Assembly: GCA_964421565.1 (NCBI GenBank) | Contig: CAYQXJ010000017.1 | Coordinates: 1 to 64,000 of the forward strand | Direction of reading: 5' to 3' | Source: CAYQXJ01 sp964421565 | GTDB lineage: Bacteria; Planctomycetota; Brocadiia; SM23-32 | DNA length: 64,000 nucleotides | Shown here: in pieces, positions 1 to 9,256 of the stretch | Layout: every line of letters begins with the position of its first letter | Position numbering within the stretch: the first letter of the stretch is position 1 | Notes under the pieces: model-generated | Database searches by the model: none | The model's input: only the letters and a program-made list of their open reading frames with translations | What the model was told of the DNA's origin: nothing | Program-made: the position numbers and the translations under genes

Positions 1-3
1 AGG

Positions 4-390
4 CTACCTGCCATACGCCCGTGTGGTGAATCGGCCAAAGACACCGAGCGCCTGTGTCACTTCATAATCGGCGTAGAAGACTTCCGACAGGCCGCCCTGT
101 TCGGCAGCGGCCTCGATGCTGGCATCGTCCCAGGCGACATCGAACCCCGTGATCAAGGGGTCCCGAACGTAAAGCGTCGACGCGATGCCGACCTTGGCCC
201 CGACCGGCGCCCCATTGGGTTCAGCAGTCAGCGGCGCCGAATACTGCGTGAATAGGACTCCGACGGGCGGTTTAACCTTCGTCTGCCAGCCTGTCGCGCG
301 GCCGCAGCCGGCAAAAGTCAGCATCAGGCCCGCCACAAGGATCACAGGCAGCCGAGCAACGGGCACGCTTGCAATTGACTGAGTCAGCAA
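4..390 (-). CDS. TRL-like lipoprotein
   Basis: Small predicted lipoprotein of about 128 residues. The N-terminus is hydrophobic and ends in a lipobox (LTFAGC), so the mature protein should be lipid-anchored at Cys. The mature part resembles the TRL-like family: a VGVLFT strand, a KVGIAS motif, an alternating D-A-S-I-E-A-A-A helix and a final F-T-T-R-A-Y-G-R. The family has no established biochemical role. I start at a TTG preceded by AGAGGGGC; an upstream TTG (435) and a downstream GTG (366) are also in frame, so the start is uncertain. It is divergent from the deaminase gene next to it. Confidence 0.6.
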   Translation of the reverse strand: MLTQSIASVPVARLPVILVAGLMLTFAGCGRATGWQTKVKPPVGVLFTQYSAPLTAEPNGAPVGAKVGIASTLYVRDPLITGFDVAWDDASIEAAAEQGGLSEVFYADYEVTQALGVFGRFTTRAYGR

Positions 391-465
391 ACATTTGCCC
401 CTCTGCGCTTGCAGTGTGCCCGGCACAAGATGCAAGATGGCGCCTGAATTTGCTACCAGGCACGA

Positions 466-1053
466 ATGAGACTGGAACCCCCCATCCTCCGCGTCCCCGA
501 CTGGCTGGCAAGCCTGGCCGAACCGCTACCTTGCATCCCGACGCGGGCCGATAGAATGCGGTTCGTGATTGAGCTCTCACGGCGGAACGTCGAGCACAGA
601 ACCGGTGGCCCATTCGGCGCGGCAGTGTTCGAATCGGAGTCGGGGCAGATGGTCGCCGCAGGTGTGAACCTGGTGCTCTCCGCCAACTGCTCCGTCCTGC
701 ACGCGGAGATGGTGGCGCTCATTCTGGCCCAGGTAAGGCTGGACAGCTACGACCTGAGCCAGCCCGAGTTGCCGCGCTACGAACTGGTCTCCAGCACCGA
801 CCCGTGCGTGATGTGTCTCGGCGGGGTGCTCTGGTCGGGCATAGAGCGCCTGATATGCGGCGCGTGCGAGGAAGACGCGACGGCCGTGGGGTTCGACGAG
901 GGGCCGAAGCCGGCCGACTGGCCGGGCGAACTGTGCAGGCGCGGCATCGTTGTGGTGCGGGGCGTACTGCGCCAGGAGGCCGCCGCCGTGCTGCGGGATT
1001 ACGTCGAATCCGGCGGCGAGGTCTACAATGCGGCACCAAACCCGGAAGCATAG
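466..1053 (+). CDS. Cytidine/deoxycytidylate-type nucleoside deaminase
   Basis: 195-residue zinc-dependent deaminase of the CMP/dCMP deaminase fold. The zinc site is visible as HAEM (His ligand and catalytic Glu) and, about 60 residues later, STDPCVMCLGG (the PCxxC pair of Cys ligands). The GGPFGAAVF segment before it is typical of guanine deaminase and tRNA-adenosine deaminase relatives. The wider family hydrolyses an exocyclic amine from a base, nucleoside or nucleotide. The substrate here cannot be read from sequence; guanine deaminase-like is the closest impression. It stands alone, with no purine-salvage neighbours. Confidence 0.75.
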   Translation: MRLEPPILRVPDWLASLAEPLPCIPTRADRMRFVIELSRRNVEHRTGGPFGAAVFESESGQMVAAGVNLVLSANCSVLHAEMVALILAQVRLDSYDLSQPELPRYELVSSTDPCVMCLGGVLWSGIERLICGACEEDATAVGFDEGPKPADWPGELCRRGIVVVRGVLRQEAAAVLRDYVESGGEVYNAAPNPEA

Positions 1054-1060
1054 GCTCCGC

Positions 1061-1996
1061 TCAGCCCCCTCGGGCGAACTGCGCGACCCTTTGCAGCACC
1101 GCCCCGATACCGGCGTACGGCTCGTATATCAGGCGCACGTGGTAGGCGCGCTTCTCGCCGGCTGCCTGCGGACCATCGTTGACCATGTAGTCCCACGCCG
1201 GTGAGCGCACCGCCATGCCGCCGCTGGACGACATCCACATGCCGAACACCGGCTCGCGGAAGATGTACAGCAGCACGTAGTCGTCCATCAGCCCGAAGAA
1301 GTAGTTGTCCCATTCAGCGAGCTTCCCCGACCGGAAGCCCACTGCGCGCGCGGCGGCGACCGCCTCCTCGTCACGGAAGCGCTTCTGCCGGCGGACCGGG
1401 TTGTCCGCCAGCAGCTCGTGCCACGCCATGCCCTCCAGCTCCACCTCGCGGAAGAACACCGACCCATCGCCCCCGTGGCCGGGGCTGGTCGCCTCCAGCC
1501 ATTGCTTGCCGCCCTGCCCGTCGAGCCGACCGCGCAGGAACAGCGACGTATTCTGCACCTGGTTCACGTAAGAGGCATAGAAGTGGTGCGAGGAGCGGAT
1601 GTCATGGTCCGGCCAGGTCGTGATGGTCTGATCGACCCAGGACTCGCCGAGAGCAAACTCGATCTCGAAGTTGAGCCCGGCCCCTTCCTGCGCGCTCTGG
1701 GTGAGAAGGGCGGTGGTCGGATCAATGGCCTCGAGACCCATCGGTGCCCGACGGGGCGGATGGTCGAGGTCTCGCGCGGCGCCGGCCGGGGGCTCCGTCC
1801 GGCACTCTTCCAGGTTCATCCCGCAGAAGGCGAAGACATTCTTGTTCTGCCCATCGTGGATGAGCGAGGCGAGCCCGTTGCCGCCGTCGGTCACCGAATC
1901 CGTCAGGTGGATGAGGCGCGGGCAGTTGTCCAGCACCCGGGCCCGCAGGGGCCCACGGCGCAGCACGATGCCCGGCCATTCGGCGCGTTCATACAC
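1061..1996 (-). CDS. Hypothetical protein, partner of the GH57-type enzyme
   Basis: 311-residue protein that I do not recognise. It has no signal peptide or membrane segment and is rich in Trp, Tyr and Gly with many short strand-like stretches, as in beta-sandwich carbohydrate-binding or epimerase-like folds. The GTG start lies 15 bp after the stop of the upstream GH57-type gene, so the two are almost certainly one transcription unit. A role in the same sugar pathway is inference from that linkage only. Confidence 0.6.
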   Translation of the reverse strand: MYERAEWPGIVLRRGPLRARVLDNCPRLIHLTDSVTDGGNGLASLIHDGQNKNVFAFCGMNLEECRTEPPAGAARDLDHPPRRAPMGLEAIDPTTALLTQSAQEGAGLNFEIEFALGESWVDQTITTWPDHDIRSSHHFYASYVNQVQNTSLFLRGRLDGQGGKQWLEATSPGHGGDGSVFFREVELEGMAWHELLADNPVRRQKRFRDEEAVAAARAVGFRSGKLAEWDNYFFGLMDDYVLLYIFREPVFGMWMSSSGGMAVRSPAWDYMVNDGPQAAGEKRAYHVRLIYEPYAGIGAVLQRVAQFARGG

Positions 1997-2011
1997 GGGG
2001 CCCCCCTGCCG

Positions 2012-3499
2012 CTATTGCGGCTCGCGCAGACGAGGCGGTTCATGGGGAACGAGCCCACGCTCCTCGTACTCGTCGAAGATGGCCCGGATCAGTGCGGCGC
2101 CGTCTGCGCAGGTCTCGGGCTGGTCGTTCAGCTCGTGCGCGTAGTAGAGCGCGTCCTGCAGCTCCGTCAGGTTCAGCTCGGGCACTTCCTCCGGGGTGAA
2201 GGGGCGGGTGATCACGCGTTTCGCCGCAGACTCCGCTTCCTCCACCGCCGTCGCTGCACGGGGCCCGCCGATGGCGGCCTTCAGGCGCTCCAGCGCCTGA
2301 CGCGTCTTGTCGATCTCCCGCTCGACCCAGCCCCGGTGATACTCACTGGTCTTGCGCGGTGGGGGCGGCCATCGCCCGTCGCTGTTGGCCGCACAGCTCA
2401 GGTGGAACCAGAACTCCTCGACCAGCTCCTCGTACTGTTCGTCCGCCTCAGCGACGGCCTGCACGTTCTGCTTGTAGTCGGCGCGGATCATATCGAGCTG
2501 GGGGTCGAACCTCTTCGCCTCGGGGGTGCTGCCCCAGACCTCGGCGTAGGTGCGGTGCCACGCCATGCCGTCCTCCACGTAGAACGGCTCGCCGACCGGT
2601 TCCCGCTGGCACGCCTCCTTGAACGTGATCATTTTGCCCAGTTCCGTCACTGCGTGCACCATCGCCTCCAGCCGCTCGCCGGCCTCCGGCACCACACCGA
2701 AGCACTTGGAGTAATCACCGTAGTGCTTGATGTCGAAGTAACCGCGCGTGCCGCAGTACTCGGCGTCGTCGGCGACGATGATCAGGCTGCCCTCGTCCTT
2801 CGTTCCCGACCAGTGCTTTATGTTCTCAATGTAATCTTCCAGCGGCACCTTGCCCAGGAAGTAGCCTATCGAACGCCCAGCCAGGCGATCGCTGCGGCAC
2901 ATGCCCCCGAGCCCCTCGCAGACGTTGCGGAAGGGCTTGTGGAGGGCGGGGTCGTCGGGGTCGGCTGGATACTGCGGCAGGTGGCCGCCCCAGTAGATGT
3001 TGCGCCCGCGGTTGCGCTCGACCCAGCCGTATTCCTTATCCGTGGAGACCTTGTAGCTTTCGAAGTCGAGCGTCAGGTACTTGTAACCCACGTCGCGGAA
3101 GGTGCGCGGCACGTACTGGCGCCACGTGCACTCCGGGTTCCATCCACTCTCCGGGCGGAACCCCAGGTATTCCTCAAAAACGCGCATGGAGAACTCGTTC
3201 GCCCAGCGTCCGTCCTCCTCCGGCACGTTAGCCAGGATAGGGTGCGCATAGGGGGAACCCATGAATTCGCATTGCCCCCGATCGATCGCATCCTTCAGCT
3301 TCTCAAAGACATCGGGGCAGACCTTGGCAATGTGCTCGAGGGTGTAGCCGCTCGCTTCGAACACGTACTTCGCGTCCGGGCACTTCTCACGGAACACGTC
3401 GACGATGGTCTCGTAGCTGGCGCGGATGGTGCGCTCGAAGAAGAACGGCTCCAGGAAGGCGTAGTTCAGGTTGGCGTGGAAGATCGCGACGTAGTCCAT
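2012..3499 (-). CDS. Glycoside hydrolase family 57-type protein
   Basis: About 495 residues. GH57 enzymes (alpha-amylase, 4-alpha-glucanotransferase, branching enzyme, alpha-galactosidase) act on alpha-glycosidic bonds with a retaining mechanism. Visible family marks are the N-terminal IFHANLNY strand, a WNPECTW motif that carries the expected nucleophile Glu, and IIVADDAEYCG with the expected acid/base Asp. The start is the ATG at 3499, which has GGGAGAC just upstream; the open frame continues further but without a better start. It lacks a signal peptide, so it is probably cytoplasmic. It is followed 15 bp later by an unknown gene. The exact substrate is not predictable. Confidence 0.75.
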   Translation of the reverse strand: MDYVAIFHANLNYAFLEPFFFERTIRASYETIVDVFREKCPDAKYVFEASGYTLEHIAKVCPDVFEKLKDAIDRGQCEFMGSPYAHPILANVPEEDGRWANEFSMRVFEEYLGFRPESGWNPECTWRQYVPRTFRDVGYKYLTLDFESYKVSTDKEYGWVERNRGRNIYWGGHLPQYPADPDDPALHKPFRNVCEGLGGMCRSDRLAGRSIGYFLGKVPLEDYIENIKHWSGTKDEGSLIIVADDAEYCGTRGYFDIKHYGDYSKCFGVVPEAGERLEAMVHAVTELGKMITFKEACQREPVGEPFYVEDGMAWHRTYAEVWGSTPEAKRFDPQLDMIRADYKQNVQAVAEADEQYEELVEEFWFHLSCAANSDGRWPPPPRKTSEYHRGWVEREIDKTRQALERLKAAIGGPRAATAVEEAESAAKRVITRPFTPEEVPELNLTELQDALYYAHELNDQPETCADGAALIRAIFDEYEERGLVPHEPPRLREPQ

Positions 3500-3707
3500 G
3501 CTCGTCTCCCGCTGGAGTTCATCGACGCGCCAATCATACCCCGGAGCACGGGAGTTGTGTAGTGGATACCCTTGCAACGGAGCCCCGCCTTTCGTGCGTG
3601 CGGGCAGCGGCCCTCCACTTGACAAGCGCCGCGCCGGACGTTCCCATTAGGGGTCACTGCCCACCACAAGCCTGGTCGCGTGCGCTACCCCGATACGGAG
3701 GGCCGGA

Positions 3708-4127
3708 ATGTCGGACACCGTCAGGTTCGGCGTATCGCTCAGCCTCGATTTACTCGACCGCTTCGACGACCTGATCCGTCGGCTCGGATACGACAACCGC
3801 TCCGAGGCTGTGCGCGACTTGATACGCCACAAGCTCGTCGAAGAGGAATGGGCCGCGCCGGATACCGAAACCTTCGCCGCCGTGCTGCTGGTATACGATC
3901 ACCACACCATGTCCGTCGCCTCGCGGTTGATGGACATGCAGCACGAGTCGTTCGCACAGGTTATCGGCTCGTTCCACGTCCACCTGGACGAGCACAATTG
4001 CCTGGAGATCGTCGTCATCCGGGGCAAGGGCGAGGACCTGCGCGATCTGGCCGACAGGATGATCAGCCTGAAAGGCGTCAAGTACGGCAGGCTCAACCTC
4101 GGCACCAGCGGCCAGCACATTGAGTGA
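3708..4127 (+). CDS. nikR: NikR-type nickel-responsive repressor
   Basis: 139 residues, normal for NikR. The N-terminal 45 residues form a ribbon-helix-helix DNA-binding domain (VRFGVSLSLDLLDRFDDL) and the rest an ACT-like nickel-binding domain. The four high-affinity nickel ligands of E. coli NikR (His76, His87, His89, Cys95) correspond to His79, His90, His92 and Cys98 here, with identical spacing. With nickel bound, family members repress nickel uptake genes. No nickel transporter or nickel enzyme lies in this window, so the target is elsewhere. The downstream methyltransferase begins 11 bp after its stop, suggesting one mRNA. Confidence 0.92.
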   Translation: MSDTVRFGVSLSLDLLDRFDDLIRRLGYDNRSEAVRDLIRHKLVEEEWAAPDTETFAAVLLVYDHHTMSVASRLMDMQHESFAQVIGSFHVHLDEHNCLEIVVIRGKGEDLRDLADRMISLKGVKYGRLNLGTSGQHIE

Positions 4128-4138
4128 GGAGGGGGCGA

Positions 4139-5023
4139 ATGGATCTGAGAACGCTGATCGACTCGCGCCCGGTGGTCGTCGGCGACGGAGCCATGGGCAC
4201 CCAGCTCATCGAACGCGGCCTGCCCGTGGAAACCTGTGGCGAGTTGTGGAACGTCGAGAATCCGGACGCCGTGGTGGGGATACAGCGCGCATACGTGGAG
4301 GCCGGCGCTGACTTCCTGATCACCAACACCTTCGGCGCAAATGCTGTCGTGTGCGCCCGACACGGGCTGGGGGACATGGTGGCGCAGGTGAACGTCGCGG
4401 CCGTGCACGTGGCCCGCGAGGCGAGCGGGGACCTCAACGTCCTGGTGCTCGGAGGGCTCGGGCCAACCGGTTCCCTGCTGGAGCCATACGGAGACCTGAC
4501 CCCGGAGCAGGCGACTGCCGCATACCGCGAGCAGGTGGAATCGCTCGCCGGGGCCGGGGTGGACGGCATCATCTGCGAGACGTTCGAATCATCCGAGGAG
4601 CTGAGGCTGGCCCTCTGCGCGGCGCGGGAGGTAAGCGACCTGCCGCTGGTTGCGAGCATGAAATTCAACCAGGAACACAGCGGGCGCTACCGCAGCATGA
4701 TGGGCGAGGCACCCGCCGCGCTGGCAGATGTCGCACGCGAGTGCGGATGCGTGGCCGCCGGCGCGAACTGCATCAGCGGCATCGAGGCAGCCCTGCCCCT
4801 GGTGAGCGAACTGGCAGAGCTGCTCGATGTGCCGCTCCTCGTCGAACCGAACGCCGGAGTGCCCCGGCTCGCAGGCGGTGTGACCGCCTACCCGCAGGAT
4901 GCGGCCTTCTTTGCGCGTAACCTGCAGTCCCTCTACGACGCCGGCGCCCGCATCATCGGCGGCTGCTGTGGCACCACACCGGAGCACGTGCGGGCGGTTC
5001 GGGAGTTCGCCAACAGCCTCTGA
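4139..5023 (+). CDS. Stand-alone homocysteine S-methyltransferase domain protein
   Basis: 294 residues, a single Pfam S-methyl_trans (MetH N-terminal) module. It transfers a methyl group to homocysteine through a catalytic zinc. The zinc ligands are clear: Cys211 in GANC and Cys276-Cys277 in IGGCCGTT. The start GDGAMGTQL is the usual N-terminal motif. Only the homocysteine half of MetH is present, without folate, cobalamin or activation domains, so the methyl donor is either another protein or a small molecule such as S-methylmethionine. The ATG at 4139 is chosen because AGGAGGGGG lies just upstream. It sits directly behind nikR. Confidence 0.85.
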   Translation: MDLRTLIDSRPVVVGDGAMGTQLIERGLPVETCGELWNVENPDAVVGIQRAYVEAGADFLITNTFGANAVVCARHGLGDMVAQVNVAAVHVAREASGDLNVLVLGGLGPTGSLLEPYGDLTPEQATAAYREQVESLAGAGVDGIICETFESSEELRLALCAAREVSDLPLVASMKFNQEHSGRYRSMMGEAPAALADVARECGCVAAGANCISGIEAALPLVSELAELLDVPLLVEPNAGVPRLAGGVTAYPQDAAFFARNLQSLYDAGARIIGGCCGTTPEHVRAVREFANSL

Positions 5024-5106
5024 GCCGTCCCCGGGCCCGCAGGAATCCGCCCAGCCAACCAAACACCCACCCTCGGCGCAAATGTGCCACGATTCCCAAC
5101 CGGCGG

Positions 5107-5134
5107 TTGAGCCTGGCCCCCGAGCAAGTAGAAT
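5107..5134 (+). promoter_or_regulatory. Candidate promoter of the GH106-like gene
   Basis: TTGAGC (5107-5112), 16-bp spacer, TAGAAT (5129-5134). It lies 50 bp before the ATG at 5185. It matches the sigma-70 layout seen at several other genes in the window. Confidence 0.45.
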
Positions 5135-5184
5135 CGCCATCCACCGGTTTCAGGCCGTTCGCAAAACGCTGGGGAGATGTGCCC

Positions 5185-7464
5185 ATGTTCCTTTCTAACG
5201 CTTGCCTGTTTGCGCTGCTTGTCGCCCTGCTGACCCTCGCTGCCGGCTCCCACGTCGGGGCCCAGCAAAGCGGCGGGGGCTCGGTGTTCGACCCCCGACT
5301 CTTCGCCGACCCGCCGAACGAGTACCGCCCGCTGCAGATGGTGCACGGCTTCGATCGCATGCTTCGCGACCGCCAGCAGCTCGCGGGGGAAAAGGGCATC
5401 GACGCGCGGCTCGAGTTCCTCCAGGGCCTCGGCATCGGCGGAATCGTCGCCAACGTGAGCCGAGACGACTACCTGAACAGCAGGCAGCAATGGGAGGTCT
5501 ACCGCTACGGGATGCAGAAGGCCCATGAGATGGGGCTCGTGCTCTGGCTCTACGACGAGAAAGGCTACCCCAGCGGCACCGCCGGCGGCATCGTGACGCG
5601 CGCCAACCCGCAATACGTAGCCCAAGGGTTGGCGTGCTACACCCTCCACGTGCAGGGGCCCACACACGTCACCAAACACCTGCCGCTGAGCTGCAAGACG
5701 TTCGAATGGGCCTGCGCCTACCCCAGCACCGACCAGCCGGCAGGCGAGAGCGTGTTGGACCTGAGCGATGAAGTGGATGATTGGGGCACGCTGCGCTGGG
5801 ATGCGCCGGACGGCGACTGGACGGTGCTCTACATTGCTCGCCGCATCATGTACGAAGGCACTTTCGCCACCGCCGTTCCGATAGGACATACCCCGACCCG
5901 CCAGTACATCAACACGCTCGACAAGGACGCCGTCCGCGCCTTCCTGCGCGTCACGCACGAGCAGTACGCGCGAGAGACGCCGCCGGAACTCTGGCAAGAG
6001 GTCCGCGCCATCTTCACCGACGAACCGCTGATCGCCTACCATTGCACCGGGGGCGATCCGGAGGAGCGCGAGGCGGATGCGCGCGTGTTGGACAAACCGT
6101 TCTTCACTGACCGCCCCCCAGCCGCGCCGTGGGTGCACGAGCTGCCCGGGGAGTTCCGCCGCCGTAAGGGCTACGAGCTGCGCCCGCACCTGTATGCCCT
6201 GTTCACCTCGGGCACGCCCGAGGCCCGCTACGTGCGGCAGGACTTCTGGGACGTGGTGACGGACATGTACGCGCAGGCTTACTTCGCCCAGATAGCCGAC
6301 TGGTGCGCGGAGCACGGCACCGCCATGTCGGGCCACGTACTCGCCGAGGAGAACCTGTGGGGCAACATGATGTTCGAGGGCAGCCTGACGGCGGTGGTGC
6401 GACGCATGCAGATCCCCGGCATCGACATCCTGACCGCCGACCCCGAAGCCATCAGCGACCACGTGTTCATGGCGGGCAAGACCGTCTCATCCGTCGCCCA
6501 CCTGACCGGCAAGCGGACCGTCCACTGTGAGTGCTGCGCCTTCCGGCCGCTGCCGTCCGGCGAGAGGCTGGGGCTCGATGAGTTCATCGCCCAGGCAAAC
6601 ATGCTGCAGGTGATGGGCGTCAACCTGTTCACGCTCTACCAGAACCACCGTCAGATCGGCGAGGAAGCGTTCCGGCGCTATACGGATTACGTCGGCCGGC
6701 TCAGCCTGCTGTTGCGGGGCGGCCGTCACGTCTGTGACGTTGCAGTGCTCTATCCCATCCGCTCCGCCTGGTCCTGCTGGGCTCCTGCTGGCCGGGGAGA
6801 GGCGCCGGAGCCGGAAACAGCCGGTCTCGACCGTCAGTTCAGCGCGCTGGCGACAGAGTATGTGGCGACGTGTCGCGAACTCGCGCAGCACCAGATCGAC
6901 TTCGACATCGTCGACGAACGCGCCTTACAGGAGGCCCAGATGCGCGACGGCGCCATGCGGATCGCCGACGAGGGATATCGCGTCATCGTGTTGCCGCTTC
7001 CCTACGCCCTGGAGCTGGCGACGGCGCGGGCACTACGGGATTTCTGCGAGGCTGGCGGAGTTCTCATCAGCGTAGCACAGCCGCCCGAGCTTGCCGACTC
7101 GGCGCGGAATCAGCCGGCATTCGACGACATCATGGCCGATCTGTTCGCCGAGGGCGGGCCATGCCCGGTGCTCGGCCCGACGGAGGTTGCGGGCTGGATC
7201 CGGCAGCGCCTCGGGGCCGATCTCGAGCTGGCCGAGCCGAACCGACGCGTATTCTACACCCATCGCCGTCGCGAACGGCGCGACCTCTATTTCATTGTCA
7301 ACAACGGTGCACAGCCCGTCACGTTGCGGCCCCGGCTGCGCGTTGCAGGGCCGTACACCGTCTACCGCCCGCTGACCGGCGCGGCGGAGCCTTTCGGGCA
7401 GGAGTCTGAGCTCGCGCTGAATGGCTACGAAGGCGCGTTTCTGGTGACCGGTGGGCCGAGGTGA
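5185..7464 (+). CDS. Secreted GH106-like glycosyl hydrolase (alpha-L-rhamnosidase type)
   Basis: 759 residues. An N-terminal hydrophobic stretch (FALLVALLTLAAG) followed by SHVGAQQ reads as a signal peptide, so the protein is probably exported. The body resembles the GH106/rhamnosidase-like family: a TIM-barrel start (GIGGIVANV), then WLYDEKGYPSG, then an AIFTDEP segment typical of these proteins. It has a C-terminal beta domain but seems short for complete GH106 enzymes. Substrate assignment to rhamnosides is by family resemblance only. I start at the ATG at 5185 because GGGGAGAT precedes it and the signal peptide begins there. A sulfatase follows 62 bp later, consistent with removal of sulfated deoxy-sugar residues. 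Confidence 0.65.
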   Translation: MFLSNACLFALLVALLTLAAGSHVGAQQSGGGSVFDPRLFADPPNEYRPLQMVHGFDRMLRDRQQLAGEKGIDARLEFLQGLGIGGIVANVSRDDYLNSRQQWEVYRYGMQKAHEMGLVLWLYDEKGYPSGTAGGIVTRANPQYVAQGLACYTLHVQGPTHVTKHLPLSCKTFEWACAYPSTDQPAGESVLDLSDEVDDWGTLRWDAPDGDWTVLYIARRIMYEGTFATAVPIGHTPTRQYINTLDKDAVRAFLRVTHEQYARETPPELWQEVRAIFTDEPLIAYHCTGGDPEEREADARVLDKPFFTDRPPAAPWVHELPGEFRRRKGYELRPHLYALFTSGTPEARYVRQDFWDVVTDMYAQAYFAQIADWCAEHGTAMSGHVLAEENLWGNMMFEGSLTAVVRRMQIPGIDILTADPEAISDHVFMAGKTVSSVAHLTGKRTVHCECCAFRPLPSGERLGLDEFIAQANMLQVMGVNLFTLYQNHRQIGEEAFRRYTDYVGRLSLLLRGGRHVCDVAVLYPIRSAWSCWAPAGRGEAPEPETAGLDRQFSALATEYVATCRELAQHQIDFDIVDERALQEAQMRDGAMRIADEGYRVIVLPLPYALELATARALRDFCEAGGVLISVAQPPELADSARNQPAFDDIMADLFAEGGPCPVLGPTEVAGWIRQRLGADLELAEPNRRVFYTHRRRERRDLYFIVNNGAQPVTLRPRLRVAGPYTVYRPLTGAAEPFGQESELALNGYEGAFLVTGGPR

Positions 7465-7526
7465 GTCTAACCGTTCGCGCCAGCCTGCATCGCCGTCTCA
7501 TTGATTAGCCGAACGGAAGGATCAAC

Positions 7527-9053
7527 ATGTCCAGACCGAACATCCTGCTCTGCCTCGCCGATGACGCGGGCATGCACATGGGTGCCTACGGGTGCCGCTG
7601 GGTCGACACGCCCGGCTTCGACCGGGTCGCCGCCGAAGGAGTGCTCTTTACGCAGGCCTATACCTGCAACGCCAAGTGCGCACCGTCGCGGGCCGCCATC
7701 CTGACCGGACGCAACTCGTGGCAGCTCGAGGAGGCATGCAACCACTGCAGTTTCTTCCCGGCGAAGTTCAAGACCTACGCCGAGGCCCTGCAGGAGCACG
7801 GATACCACGTGGGTTACACGGGCAAGGGCTGGGCGCCGGGCGACCCGGGCAAAGTGGACGGCAAGCCCCGCAAGCTGACCGGCCCTTGCTGGGGCAGCCG
7901 CGAGCTGAATCCACCCACGCCCCACATCTCGAGCTGCGACTACGCGGCGAACTTCGCGGGTTTTCTACGCGACCGGCCGGCCGGTGCGCCATTCTGCTTC
8001 TGGTTCGGCTCCTACGAACCCCACCGCCCATACGAATACGGTTCGGGAGCGCGCCTGGGCAAGCACGCCGTGGAGGAGATCGACCACGTGCCCGCCATCT
8101 GGCCCGACAACGAGACCGTCCGCAATGATTTGCTCGACTACGGGCTCGAGGTCGAGCACTTCGATCGTCACGTCCAGAGGATGCTCGACATCCTGGAGGA
8201 AAGCGGCGAGCTGGGGAACACCCTCGTGGTGGTCACCTCGGACAACGGCATGCCCTTCCCCCGAGCGAAGGGCCAGGAATACGAGTGCAGCAACCACCTG
8301 CCCATGGCGGCCATGTGGCGCGCCGGCACGAACGCACCGGGGCGCAGCGTCGGCGACTACGTCAGCTTCATCGACCTGGCCCCCACCTTCCTGGAGCTGG
8401 CAGGCGTGACTGCGCAGCAGGCAGGCATGGCGCCGGTGACCGGGCAGAGCATGCTCAAGCTGCTCAGCTCGTCCCGTCAGGACGTCGTTGATCCAACACG
8501 AGACCACGTGCTGATCGGGAAGGAACGCCACGATATCGGGCGACCACATGATGCGGGATACCCCATCCGGGGCATCTTCCAGGGCGGCTGGCTCTACCTG
8601 CGCAACTACGAGCCCGGCCGCTGGCCCGCAGGCAACCCGGAAACCGGCTACCTGAACTCCGATGGTGGCCCGACGAAGACGGAGGTGCTGAAGACCCGCA
8701 AGGATCCCGAACGCAGCCACTTCTGGCACCTCTGCTTCGGCAAGCGACCAACGGAGGAGCTCTACCACGTCGCCGAAGACCCGGACTGCCTCCACAACCT
8801 GGCCGAGGAACCCGACCAGGCGGCTCGCAAAGCGGCGCTCCGCGAGCGCATGGAGCGGGAACTGACCGAACAGGGCGACCCGCGCATGGCCGGTCGAGGC
8901 GACCTCTTCGAACAGTACCCCTTCGCTCGCCCCTCCCGGAACGGATTCTACGAGCGATTCATCAAGCGCGGGGAGACCGGCGAACGCATGGTGCCGGGGT
9001 GGATTCGGGAGACGGACATCGAGCCGGCGGAGGAGTTCGAGGCGGAAGGCTGA
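7527..9053 (+). CDS. Type I sulfatase
   Basis: 508 residues. Family marks are the N-terminal RPNILLCLADDAG metal site, the CAPSRAAILTGR signature with Cys51 as the residue converted to formylglycine, GKGW with a catalytic Lys, and VVTSDNGMPF with the second metal site. The family hydrolyses sulfate esters of carbohydrates; the overall look is closest to heparan-N-sulfatase/iduronate-sulfatase types. There is no obvious signal peptide. It needs maturation by an FGE or anSME; the SUMF1-like genes in this window lack the FGE cysteines and are poor candidates. It is probably co-transcribed with the upstream GH106-like gene; GGAAGGAT precedes the start. Confidence 0.9.
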   Translation: MSRPNILLCLADDAGMHMGAYGCRWVDTPGFDRVAAEGVLFTQAYTCNAKCAPSRAAILTGRNSWQLEEACNHCSFFPAKFKTYAEALQEHGYHVGYTGKGWAPGDPGKVDGKPRKLTGPCWGSRELNPPTPHISSCDYAANFAGFLRDRPAGAPFCFWFGSYEPHRPYEYGSGARLGKHAVEEIDHVPAIWPDNETVRNDLLDYGLEVEHFDRHVQRMLDILEESGELGNTLVVVTSDNGMPFPRAKGQEYECSNHLPMAAMWRAGTNAPGRSVGDYVSFIDLAPTFLELAGVTAQQAGMAPVTGQSMLKLLSSSRQDVVDPTRDHVLIGKERHDIGRPHDAGYPIRGIFQGGWLYLRNYEPGRWPAGNPETGYLNSDGGPTKTEVLKTRKDPERSHFWHLCFGKRPTEELYHVAEDPDCLHNLAEEPDQAARKAALRERMERELTEQGDPRMAGRGDLFEQYPFARPSRNGFYERFIKRGETGERMVPGWIRETDIEPAEEFEAEG

Positions 9054-9256
9054 GCCCGACACGGCGGATACGGGCTTCACGGTTGACGCAAGACGCGACG
9101 ATCCGCTACATGTTGACCAGAGGGTGGGCGAGCAGACGATTGTCTGCCGCGCTCGGCGTCGTCCGTCACATGCCGGCAGAAGAAACGGTAAGACACGAAC
9201 CCGCAGCAGCGGTGCCGTACAATGGCCCAACTTCGTCGCCCGAAGGAGGCGAGCGA

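Noticed and set aside
1418..3562. 714-residue open frame on the plus strand, opposite the GH57 operon
   Set aside because: Antisense shadow of two supported genes; GC-rich DNA gives such long frames. Its sequence has no family motif.
4933..6462. 509-residue minus-strand frame opposite the GH106-like gene
   Set aside because: The plus strand has a signal peptide, promoter and family motifs; the minus frame has none.
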